Shown: positions 1-7,201 of the stretch, piece by piece
How the letters are laid out: every line of letters begins with the position of its first letter
How positions within the stretch are numbered: position 1 is the first letter of the stretch
Assembly (NCBI GenBank): GCA_019689615.1
Contig: JADGHD010000139.1
Coordinates: 1 to 9,945 of the forward strand
DNA from: Frankia sp.
GTDB taxonomy: Bacteria > Actinomycetota > Actinomycetes > Frankiales > Frankiaceae
Length of the DNA stretch: 9,945 nucleotides
Direction: 5' to 3'
Program-made: the position numbers and the translations under genes
The notes under the pieces: generated by a model
What the model was told of the DNA's origin: nothing
The model's database searches: none
What the model saw: only the letters and a program-made list of their open reading frames with translations

Positions 1-1
1 G

Positions 2-127
2 CCACCGTCCGCCCCCGCCACCGCCGCCATCTCCGGGCCCGGCGCGCCCGGCACGGGCTCGCTGGCCACCGCCTTCCCGCGACCCGCCGCCGGCCTGTCG
101 GCCGCGCCGGCGACCGCCGACCGATGA
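2..127 (+). CDS. C-terminal end of an unidentified protein (partial)
   Basis: One frame stays open from the window edge to a TGA at 125-127 and encodes 41 residues made mostly of Ala, Pro, Gly and Ser. Third codon positions are nearly all G or C, as in real genes here. The stop overlaps the ATG of the next gene in an ATGA arrangement, which suggests translational coupling in one operon. The tail is low complexity and has no recognisable motif. In actinomycetes a rhodanese gene like the next one often follows a cysteine dioxygenase gene, so that is a possible identity, but nothing visible here tests it. The other two forward frames are also open over this short stretch, so frame choice rests on the overlap and codon use. 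Confidence 0.45.
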   Translation, partial: PPSAPATAAISGPGAPGTGSLATAFPRPAAGLSAAPATADR

Positions 128-645
128 CCAGCGCGACCCCGGTCACCGGGACGGGCGGCGGCAGCCGGATCGACGCGATGCTGGCCAGGGCCCGGGCCAG
201 GCTGCGGCGGGTCGACGCCAGGCGGGCGGCGGCCGAGGTCGAGCGCGGGGCGGTGCTGGTTGACATCCGGCCGGCCGCGCAGCGCGCCGAGGAGGGGGAG
301 ATCCCCGGCGCGCTCGTCATCGAGCGCAACGTGCTGGAGTGGCGGCTCGACCCGACGAGCGACGCCCGGCTGCCCGTCGCCACCGGTGACGACCTGCGCG
401 TGATCATCATCTGCTCGGAGGGCTATACCTCGAGCCTCGCCGCCGCCTCGCTGCAGGAGCTGGGGCTGCGCAACGCCACCGACGTGATCGACGGCTACCA
501 CGCCTGGCGGCGGGCCGGCCTGCCCACGACGTCCACGGCCGCGGCAGCCGCTCCCGCGGTGCCCTCCGGTCAGCGGCTGCCGCAATCGCGGTTGGCGCAA
601 TCGGACGACAGCGCGAGTGGCTTCGCTCACAATAGGCCGGGATAA
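124..645 (+). CDS. rhodanese-like domain sulfurtransferase, single domain
   Basis: A 173-residue protein with one rhodanese fold, expected to be cytoplasmic and to carry sulfane sulfur as a persulfide on its active-site cysteine. Visible elements are the N-terminal CH2A-like segment with VLVDIRP at about 45-50, a PGA at 61-63, the active-site loop starting at Cys97 (CSEGYTSS) and the C-terminal DGYHAWRRAGLP at about 123-134. The loop is not the canonical CxxxxR[ST] of thiosulfate sulfurtransferases: an aromatic and a hydroxyl residue replace the Arg, so the substrate is unknown. The first 25 residues are Arg/Ala-rich, and about 35 residues after the domain are Ala/Pro/Ser-rich and probably disordered. 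The ATG overlaps the stop of the preceding gene. I am confident of the family but not of the donor or acceptor. Confidence 0.85.
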   Translation: MTSATPVTGTGGGSRIDAMLARARARLRRVDARRAAAEVERGAVLVDIRPAAQRAEEGEIPGALVIERNVLEWRLDPTSDARLPVATGDDLRVIIICSEGYTSSLAAASLQELGLRNATDVIDGYHAWRRAGLPTTSTAAAAAPAVPSGQRLPQSRLAQSDDSASGFAHNRPG

Positions 646-657
646 AGTATTCGATTT

Positions 658-674
658 TCCCGGGATGCCCGGGA
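658..674. promoter_or_regulatory. 17-bp palindrome upstream of the deacylase gene
   Basis: TCCCGGG-ATG-CCCGGGA has two perfect 7-bp arms around a 3-bp centre. It lies 13 bp after the rhodanese stop and 28 bp before the ATG of the next gene. A weak -10-like TAAAGT (643-648) sits just upstream, with no good -35. The site could be an operator for the deacylase gene. It could also be a short hairpin that stops upstream transcription, although no U-run follows it; four Ts precede it. Confidence 0.35.
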
Positions 675-689
675 GCGTGGGCGCGCGGC

Positions 690-695
690 AAGGGG
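690..695 (+). promoter_or_regulatory. ribosome binding site that decides the deacylase start
   Basis: AAGGGG lies 7 bases before the ATG at 703. An in-frame GTG at 697 would be only one base from this Shine-Dalgarno, too close for normal initiation, so ATG 703 is preferred. Confidence 0.6.
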
Positions 696-702
696 TGTGG
701 CG

Positions 703-2424
<1,722 letters not shown>

Positions 2425-2434
2425 CGGGCGTCCC

Positions 2435-2468
2435 GGCCGGCGCCGGGCCGTTTGGCGCGGCGCCGGCC
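2435..2468. terminator. hairpin between convergent genes
   Basis: Arms GGCCGGCGCCG (2435-2445) and CGGCGCCGGCC (2458-2468) pair perfectly over 11 bp. After one G-G mismatch, GCC/GGC adds 3 more pairs around a GTTT loop. It lies 10 bases after the deacylase stop and 6 bases from the end of cobA, so it probably serves as a bidirectional terminator. No U-tract is present on either side, which is common in high-GC actinomycetes. Confidence 0.6.
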
Positions 2469-2474
2469 CGTTGG

Positions 2475-3305
2475 TCAGTCCGGGACGCGGTAGCCGCCGA
2501 TCTCGTCGCGCAGGCTCACCACCTCGCCGATCACGATGACGGCCGGGGATCCGATGCCGGAGGCGGCGACGGCGTCGGCGATGGTCCCGAGCGTGCCGAC
2601 GACCACGCGCTGCGCGGGCGTCCCGCCGGCGTGCACGACGGCGACCGGGGTGTCCGCCGGCCGGCCCCGCTTGACCAGCTCCTCGGTGATTCCCGGCAGC
2701 GCCTTGACGCCCATGAGCACGACGATCGTGCCGGGGCCGGCGGCGAGCGCGTCCCAGTTCGACGTTGAGCCGGGGTGCGACGGGTCGACGTGCCCGGAGA
2801 CGACGGCGACGTCCTGGGTCAGGCCACGGTGGGTGACCGGGATGCCGACCATCGCCGGCACCGCGATCGCGCTGGTCACCCCGGGCACGACCTCGCAGGG
2901 CACGCCGGCGGCGGCGCAGGCCATCGCCTCCTCGCCGCCCCGGCCGAACAGGAACGGGTCGCCGCCCTTGAGCCGCACGACCCGCTGGCCGCGCCGGGCC
3001 CGCTCGACCAGCAGCTCGTTGATGGCGGTCTGGGAGAGGTTGTGGCCGTGCGGGCCCTTGCCCGCGTCGATGACCTCCACCTGCTGGCGCAGGTCGGCCA
3101 AGAGGGCGCGCGGGGCCAGCCGGTCGACGACGACGACGTCCGCGCGGCGCAGCAGCTCCAGCCCGCGCAGGGTGATCAGGTCCGCCGGGCCCGGCCCGCC
3201 GCCGACCAGCGCGACCCAGCCGGCCGGCCCTGCTGGCGGTGGCGCGGTGGGCGGCGCCGCCGGTGCGGTCGGCACGTCAGCGGTCGGGTCGTCGGGGGAG
3301 GCCAT
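2475..3305 (-). CDS. cobA: uroporphyrinogen-III C-methyltransferase (SUMT)
   Basis: A 276-residue enzyme that uses SAM to methylate uroporphyrinogen III at C2 and C7, giving precorrin-2, the branch point to sirohaem and cobalamin. Clear motifs are the SAM-site glycine loop GGGPG (35-39), RLKGGDPFLFGRGGEE (111-126) and PGVTSAIAVPAMVGIPVTHRG (141-161), all typical of SUMT. It has only the methyltransferase domain, without the CysG dehydrogenase/ferrochelatase part. The first 29 residues are Ala/Pro-rich and lie outside the catalytic domain. No good Shine-Dalgarno precedes the ATG at 3305, which lies inside the 3' end of the preceding unknown ORF (29-base overlap), so translation may depend on coupling. 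No other cobalamin or sirohaem gene is in the window. Confidence 0.93.
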   Translation of the reverse strand: MASPDDPTADVPTAPAAPPTAPPPAGPAGWVALVGGGPGPADLITLRGLELLRRADVVVVDRLAPRALLADLRQQVEVIDAGKGPHGHNLSQTAINELLVERARRGQRVVRLKGGDPFLFGRGGEEAMACAAAGVPCEVVPGVTSAIAVPAMVGIPVTHRGLTQDVAVVSGHVDPSHPGSTSNWDALAAGPGTIVVLMGVKALPGITEELVKRGRPADTPVAVVHAGGTPAQRVVVGTLGTIADAVAASGIGSPAVIVIGEVVSLRDEIGGYRVPD

Positions 3306-3744
3306 GCTCGCAGTCTGCCCGCTCGGCGCGGTCGGCGGCCGGGCAGGCGTCGCCCAGCCCGCTCACCCCCGACAGCTCCGTCACCTCCGCGAGGTCCGGC
3401 AGGTCCGCGAGGTCCGGCAACTGCGCGAGGTCCGGCAGCTCCGGCAGCACCACCAGGCCGGGCAGCGCCGGGTCCACCAGCTCGACCGGTTCGGCGAGGT
3501 CGGCGACGTCGGCGAGGCTCAGCTGGTCGGGCGGCTCGGTCTGCTCCAGCAGGTCGAGGGCCTCCAGCGCCTCGAGGATCTCCAGCAGGATGGCTGCGTC
3601 GGGCGACCGCCAGGTGCCGTGCGGCCGCGCCCGCCGCTGCCGGCGGCGGCGCACCGGCCGCGGCGACCAGCCCCAGGCCAGCGACCAACGCCCGGACGCC
3701 GGACGACGTCGTCCTCGTGGGCTAGCCGGCGGCCGGGTGCGCAC
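3277..3744 (-). CDS. unrecognised Leu/Asp/Pro-rich protein with hexapeptide repeats
   Basis: A 155-residue ORF read from a GTG 18 bases after the prfB stop and overlapping cobA by 29 bases. I recognise no family. Residues 1-45 are strongly basic (Arg/Pro/Trp-rich). Residues 49-130 are acidic and leucine-rich, starting with a likely amphipathic helix (ILLEILEALEALDLLE, 52-67) and ending in three copies of the hexapeptide LPDLA[QDE] (109-120 and just before). Codon use in the acidic half is strongly gene-like (ctg, gac, gag, gcc), which supports this frame. In the basic N-terminal part a second minus-strand frame reads equally well as an Ala/Val-rich segment, so the true start may be internal (for example GTG at 3654), or a frameshift may lie near 3590-3610. 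Upstream of the GTG there is only GGAG at a distance of about 13 bases. Confidence 0.45.
   Translation of the reverse strand: MRTRPPASPRGRRRPASGRWSLAWGWSPRPVRRRRQRRARPHGTWRSPDAAILLEILEALEALDLLEQTEPPDQLSLADVADLAEPVELVDPALPGLVVLPELPDLAQLPDLADLPDLAEVTELSGVSGLGDACPAADRAERADCEHGLPRRPDR
3390..3443. repeat. three tandem 18-bp repeats
   Basis: Three consecutive 18-bp units start at 3390, 3408 and 3426. Each begins CGAGGTCCGGCA and differs only in its last few bases; a partial fourth unit follows. On the minus strand each unit encodes LPDLA plus one variable polar residue. The unit is a multiple of three, so gain or loss of copies would keep the frame. Confidence 0.85.
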
Positions 3745-3762
3745 CTTGGGTGGCCGTCTCCG

Positions 3763-4866
3763 CTAGCCGACGTTCGTCTCGTTCGCCCGACGCCAGCGGA
3801 TCTCGGCGTCGATGAACTCGTCGATCTCGCCGTCCAGCACCGCGCTGGTGTTGGACGTCTCCACCTCGGTCCGCAGGTCCTTCACCATCTGGTACGGGTG
3901 GAGCACGTAGTTGCGGATCTGTGAACCGAACGAGACATCCTGTGGGCCGCCGGTAAGGCGCTGTTTCTCGGCCGCTTCCTCCGCACGCCGTCGTTCCAGC
4001 AGCTTTGCCTGCAGAACGACCATCGCGGCCGCCTTGTTCTGCAACTGGCTGCGCTCGTTCTGGCAGGTGACGACAATTCCGGTCGGCAGGTGGGTGATCC
4101 GGACAGCGGAGTCTGTCGTGTTCACGCCCTGCCCGCCTGGGCCAGAAGACCGGAAGATGTCGATCCGAAGGTCCTTCTCGTCGATCTCGACGTGGTCGGA
4201 CTGCTCGACGACCGGGGTGACCTCGACGCCGGCGAACGACGTCTGCCTGCGGCTCTGGTTGTCGAACGGGCTGATCCGGACCAGGCGGTGGACACCGTGC
4301 TCGCTGCGCAGCGTCCCGTAGGCGTAGGGGGCCTTCACCACGAAGGTGGCCGACTTCAGGCCGGCCTCCTCGGCCTCCGATGTGTCGTAGATCTCGGTGG
4401 TGTAGCCGTGGCGCTCGGCCCAGCGCAGGTACATCCGCAGCAGCATCGCCGCCCAGTCGGCGGCGTCCACCCCACCGGCCCCGGCCGACAACTGGATGAT
4501 CGCGTCCCGCTCGTCGTACTCGCCGGAGAGCAGCGTGCGGACCTCCAGCGCGGAGATGTCCTTCTTCAGGCCGGGAAGCTCCGCGGCCGCCTCGGCCATG
4601 AGGTCGTCGTCCTGCAGGTCGAAGGCCGCGACCACGTCGTCGAGACGGCGGCGCAGGCCCTCCACCCTGGTGAGGTCCGCGCGCGTCGACGACAGCTTCC
4701 GGGTGACCGTCTGCGCCCGCTCCTGGTCGCTCCACAGGCCGGGGTCAGCGGCCTCCTGCTCCAGCTCCGCGACGCGCCGACGCAGGCCCTCGACGTCCAG
4801 CACGGTCTCGATACCGGTCAGCATGGCGTCGAGGTTCTTGAGCTCCTCCGCGAAGTCGCCGGCCAT
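3763..4866 (-). CDS. prfB: peptide chain release factor 2
   Basis: A 367-residue class I release factor that recognises UGA and UAA in the ribosomal A site and triggers peptidyl-tRNA hydrolysis. Diagnostic residues are the SPF tripeptide (199-201 in RISPFDNQSRRQTSF), which marks RF2 rather than RF1, and the GGQ motif (244-246 in SGPGGQGVNTTDSAVR). The N-terminal helical domain has the usual LEQEAADPGLW (about 35-45). The length is normal for RF2. The reading frame is continuous, so the autoregulatory +1 frameshift of enterobacterial prfB is absent. The ATG at 4866 is preferred to upstream in-frame starts because AAGGTGGAG lies just ahead and family homology begins there; the open extension to 5136 is low-complexity Pro/Arg. 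Downstream on the same strand come the unknown ORF and cobA. Confidence 0.97.
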   Translation of the reverse strand: MAGDFAEELKNLDAMLTGIETVLDVEGLRRRVAELEQEAADPGLWSDQERAQTVTRKLSSTRADLTRVEGLRRRLDDVVAAFDLQDDDLMAEAAAELPGLKKDISALEVRTLLSGEYDERDAIIQLSAGAGGVDAADWAAMLLRMYLRWAERHGYTTEIYDTSEAEEAGLKSATFVVKAPYAYGTLRSEHGVHRLVRISPFDNQSRRQTSFAGVEVTPVVEQSDHVEIDEKDLRIDIFRSSGPGGQGVNTTDSAVRITHLPTGIVVTCQNERSQLQNKAAAMVVLQAKLLERRRAEEAAEKQRLTGGPQDVSFGSQIRNYVLHPYQMVKDLRTEVETSNTSAVLDGEIDEFIDAEIRWRRANETNVG

Positions 4867-4869
4867 GTG

Positions 4870-4878
4870 CTCCACCTT
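4870..4878 (-). promoter_or_regulatory. prfB ribosome binding site
   Basis: On the minus strand AAGGTGGAG precedes the ATG at 4866. Its AAGG part lies 8 bases from the start codon. It supports the start at 4866 over an in-frame GTG within the same sequence. Confidence 0.6.
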
Positions 4879-5487
4879 ACCGGCGCCGCCCTGGCCCCCT
4901 CGGCCAGCGGCCCTGGCGGCAGGGCGCGGCCGGGCCGGCTCGCCGGCCAGCGCGGACGCCTGGCTGCCCTGGTGATCGCCTTCCCCGCGGAAACGGTGGC
5001 CTGGCGGGCTCGGCCGGGCGCGGCGCCCGGCTCCGGCGGCGGGTGCCGGCGAGGGCCCGCCCGGGGCCGGCTGCCAGGTCCGGGGGGCCGGTCCCGGGCG
5101 CTGCTCGCGTTTGCGCTCAGTGCGCCCGCCGGGCATGCGGATGCGGGAGAAATGCGGCCCCGGGCTTCACGGGAATGCAACATGCAATAGCTTCGCGATA
5201 CCTGGGCGAAACGTGGGTGGCCTTCCCCGTCATCGAATGTGACTGCCGGTCATGGGATGCATCCGGAAGCGACGAAGCCCACAGCCACAGGCGGTTGTCC
5301 CGGCGCCACCGGGCCCGGACGAACGCTATCTTCAAACCAAGGTTCCCGCCAGACGGTGAGGTGCGGAAGATGGGCTCTCGGCACGGCCAGTTCGATCCTC
5401 GGACCACTGCGCCCGCGGTCTGGACCCACTCCTCCTATACCGGCCTGGCTGAACGTGGCACCGCTGCCGCCTGTGACGGCAGAGCAC
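4879..5487. other. gap between divergent prfB and TPR genes, no convincing gene
   Basis: About 600 bases with open frames but no protein-like reading in any of them. The prfB-proximal half (to about 5140) is extremely GC-rich and low complexity. The part from about 5140 to 5420 is less GC-rich, as expected for divergent promoters. I see a lone -10-like TATCTT on the plus strand at 5327-5332 without a matching -35. A small hairpin, CTGCCG/CGGCAG, occurs at 5464-5482 immediately before the Shine-Dalgarno of the TPR gene. I cannot place a promoter for either gene with confidence. Confidence 0.5.
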
Positions 5488-5492
5488 GGAGG
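5488..5492 (+). promoter_or_regulatory. ribosome binding site of the TPR gene
   Basis: A perfect GGAGG lies 8 bases before the ATG at 5501. This shows that translation begins here and that the protein really lacks an N-terminal helix-turn-helix domain. Confidence 0.8.
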
Positions 5493-5500
5493 CACTCGCC

Positions 5501-6490
5501 ATGGGGAACGACGTCGACCGGCGTTTCCTGCTGCGCTCCCTCGGGGCTACGGCGGTGGTCGCGGTGAGCCTGGACGAGCTGCACAACACCAACGAGCTGC
5601 ACCAGGTGTGCGTCGTCGCGCTGGAGCGGGCGATCGACGGCTACGAGACCACCGACCTGACGGCGACGGCCTCGTCCATGCGGCCGCTGGAGAGCACCAC
5701 CCGGGACATCCCGCGCCAGCGCCGGCTGCGTGGCCGCGACGCCCTCGACTGGATGCGCCTGCACGCCGCGGTCACGATGGTCTCCGCCGGCACCGACTAC
5801 GACCGTGGCCTGCACTCCGACGCCGCCACCCGGTCCGACCGGGCCGCGAGCCTGGCCAGGGCGGCCGGCGACGGCCCGCTGGCGGCACGGGCGCTCGCGC
5901 TGCGGGCCCGGATGGTCCGCCAGCACAGCCCCGCCGTCTCCCTGCAGATCGCGGGCGCTGCGGCCCGGATCGCCGGGCACAGCCCCGCGCGGGCGATGAT
6001 CGCTGGGAAGGTGGTCGCCGGGGCCTACGCGGCGGTCGGTGACGTGGCCGGCGTGCGCGACGCGATCGCCCGGGCCTGGCGGACGATGGAGGCCCTTGAC
6101 GAGTCGGCGTACGGCCGGCCGGGCTTCTCGCTGGACACCTACTCCCCGGCGGACCTGGCGCTGGCCTCCGCCGAGGCGCTGACGACGGTCGGCGTGGCCG
6201 ACGAGGCCATGCCCTACCTGGAGCGCGCCGCCGCGCTGATCCGCGACAGCGGCCAGACCGGCATGATCGTCTCCATCCACATGGCCCAGGCCAGGGCCGC
6301 CGTCAGCCGCTCGCGGCCGGACCACCACGAGGCGGCCGAGCACGCCGCCGCCGCGGTGGCGCTCGCGGCCGCCCGCCCGGCCGAGTGGGTCGCCCGCCTC
6401 GTCCGCGACGTCTCCGCCCGCGCCTACGAGCGCACCGGCCACGCCCTCGACGACCTGGTCGCCGCCACCGCCTCCTGGATCGGCCGCTAG
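5501..6490 (+). CDS. TPR-type protein resembling the C-terminal part of XRE regulators, without HTH
   Basis: A 329-residue Ala/Arg-rich, all-helical protein. Its start, VDRRFLLRSLGATAVVAVS (5-23), matches the linker that in many actinobacterial XRE-family regulators follows the DNA-binding domain, and the rest resembles their tetratricopeptide-like C-terminal region, with paired helices such as RAASLARAAGDGPLAARALALRARM (about 110-135) and EAMPYLERAAALIRDSG (about 237-252). Such regulators are usually 400 residues or more; here about 70-80 N-terminal residues with the helix-turn-helix are missing. The strong GGAGG shows the short form is the translated one, and no HTH can be read upstream in any frame. 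It may act as a protein-binding or sensing partner. RRFLL plus the hydrophobic stretch imitates a Tat signal. A hairpin terminator follows closely. Confidence 0.75.
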   Translation: MGNDVDRRFLLRSLGATAVVAVSLDELHNTNELHQVCVVALERAIDGYETTDLTATASSMRPLESTTRDIPRQRRLRGRDALDWMRLHAAVTMVSAGTDYDRGLHSDAATRSDRAASLARAAGDGPLAARALALRARMVRQHSPAVSLQIAGAAARIAGHSPARAMIAGKVVAGAYAAVGDVAGVRDAIARAWRTMEALDESAYGRPGFSLDTYSPADLALASAEALTTVGVADEAMPYLERAAALIRDSGQTGMIVSIHMAQARAAVSRSRPDHHEAAEHAAAAVALAAARPAEWVARLVRDVSARAYERTGHALDDLVAATASWIGR

Positions 6491-6502
6491 TAGGACTTTG
6501 TT

Positions 6503-6524
6503 GGGTGACTCCGAGGAGTTGCCC
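6503..6524 (+). terminator. hairpin after the TPR gene
   Basis: GGGTGACTC (6503-6511) and GAGTTGCCC (6516-6524) form nine consecutive pairs, including two G-T wobbles, around a CGAG loop. The hairpin starts 12 bases after the stop of the TPR gene. No U-run follows, so I call it a probable intrinsic terminator of the U-less type. Confidence 0.5.
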
Positions 6525-6746
6525 GGGCGACCGGAAAGATCACTATTGAAGCGGTGCTGTCATCAGGTTCGTTCGCCCACATCCCACGCGAACAGGCCAC
6601 CGTCGGCGCGCTTCGCGCCCACACCGACGGCCACGGCGTCTCCATCCGCGCTCTCAGCCACCACCAGGTCGACCCAGCCGAACGCCTCGCCGCCTACACG
6701 GTTCAGCGAGACTCGATGTATGGCTTTCGTCGTTGTGGGGAATGGA
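6525..6746. other. ambiguous stretch, possibly decayed coding sequence
   Basis: No gene can be assigned. A plus-strand frame from GTG 6554 to 6787 (77 codons) has gene-like third positions only in its first two-thirds. On the minus strand the frame ending at 6563 also has gene-like codon use over about 45 residues (reading inward from about 6700), and its only start lies inside the tRNA remnant. Neither product is recognised and neither has a good Shine-Dalgarno. Lying between a terminator and an att-like tRNA fragment, this may be the eroded edge of an integrated element. Confidence 0.4.
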
Positions 6747-6777
6747 TGGGGCACACCTGGGTCGCGGATGTGCCCCA
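6747..6777 (-). terminator. stem-loop downstream of the tRNA remnant and TA pair
   Basis: TGGGGCACA (6747-6755) and TGTGCCCCA (6769-6777) pair perfectly over 9 bp. With one bulged A, two further C-G pairs extend the stem around an 8-base loop. Reading the minus strand it comes after the antitoxin gene and about 39 bases after the 3' end of the tRNA fragment, so it could terminate the toxin-antitoxin transcript or be the former terminator of the intact tRNA gene. No U-tract follows. Confidence 0.45.
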
Positions 6778-6815
6778 CGACCGATAGCCCGAGGGATATA
6801 GGCCAGGTCAGAACG

Positions 6816-6859
6816 GGTGCGCCGCCAGGGACTCGAACCCCGAACCCGCGGATTGAGAG
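6816..6859 (-). pseudogene. 3' part of a degenerate tRNA (tRNA-Lys-like), possible attachment site
   Basis: On the minus strand the sequence has a complete tRNA 3' half: anticodon loop CTCTCAA (6859-6853), 3' anticodon stem TCCGC, variable GGGTT, T stem CGGGG/CCCTG closing the loop TTCGAGT (6837-6831), acceptor strand GCGGCGC (6825-6819), discriminator A and CC. It closely resembles the 3' half of actinobacterial tRNA-Lys(CTT), whose loop would be CTCTTAA; one substitution changes the anticodon to CTC. The 5' anticodon stem should be GCGGA but reads AGGCG, so the stem cannot form. A GCACTGT at 6882-6876 could pair at 6 of 7 positions with the acceptor strand, but the body would then be only 65 nt, about ten short. 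It is therefore either a scar left by site-specific integration into a tRNA gene or a tRNA pseudogene with a deletion. Confidence 0.65.
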
Positions 6860-6886
6860 CGCCTCCACCACTACGACAGTGCTGTC

Positions 6887-7201
6887 TCAGGCGATCTGGT
6901 GCAGGTCGTTGCCGTAGTCGAAAATGATCCGCATCCGGGCACCCAGCGCCCGTGCATAACGGCTGAGAGTGGCAACCTCGTTGGCCTCGAGATCACCGTT
7001 CTCGATCTGGCTGACCCGTCCGGGAGACACACCCATCGACTCCGCGACCTGGCGCTGCGTCAGCCCCAACCGGATGCGCTCCTGCGCGAGGTGAAAGGCA
7101 CTGGCCCACGCCTCGGTACGGGCTCGTTCCGTGGCCAGTGCCTCGTCGTCGCCGTCGTGCAACTCCGCGCGGATCTCGTCCCAGTCGTAGAACTCGGTCA
7201 T
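6887..7201 (-). CDS. XRE-family antitoxin of a type II toxin-antitoxin pair
   Basis: A 104-residue protein with a Cro/CI-type helix-turn-helix at about 46-68 (GLTQRQVAESMGVSPGRVSQIE), preceded by an acidic then helical N-terminus and followed by a short helix and a hydrophobic strand (ARMRIIFDYG, 88-97). This is the architecture of HigA-like antitoxins, which neutralise the paired toxin and repress their own operon. The ATG at 7201 overlaps the toxin stop in ATGA, and GGAGGGAGGG (7214-7205) inside the toxin's 3' end is a strong ribosome binding site, so expression is coupled. The stop lies four bases from the tRNA remnant. The HTH is intact, so it may still bind DNA even if the toxin is defective. 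Confidence 0.88.
   Translation of the reverse strand: MTEFYDWDEIRAELHDGDDEALATERARTEAWASAFHLAQERIRLGLTQRQVAESMGVSPGRVSQIENGDLEANEVATLSRYARALGARMRIIFDYGNDLHQIA

Noticed and set aside
697..699. GTG start for the deacylase
   Set aside because: It is one base from the Shine-Dalgarno; ATG 703 has normal spacing and starts at the family's MYDLIIRGG.
3390..3443. CRISPR array
   Set aside because: The repeats are contiguous 18-bp units without spacers and lie inside an ORF.
2536..3924. 462-codon plus-strand ORF opposite cobA and the acidic ORF
   Set aside because: It is antisense to well-supported minus-strand genes, and its product is a Ser/Thr/Pro-rich artefact.
4867..5136. N-terminal extension of prfB by 90 residues
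   Set aside because: The extension is Pro/Arg/Gly low complexity, RF2 homology begins at the internal Met, and a ribosome binding site lies directly before it.
4090..5190. 366-codon plus-strand ORF opposite prfB
   Set aside because: It is antisense to prfB, which has unmistakable SPF and GGQ motifs.
5519..5570. Tat signal peptide in the TPR protein (RRFLL plus hydrophobic stretch)
   Set aside because: The same sequence occurs in the linker of cytoplasmic XRE-TPR regulators; there is no clear cleavage site and the rest looks cytoplasmic.
6816..6882. Functional tRNA-Glu because the loop reads CTC
   Set aside because: The anticodon stem does not pair, the body is about ten bases too short, and the rest of the 3' half matches tRNA-Lys-type sequence rather than tRNA-Glu.
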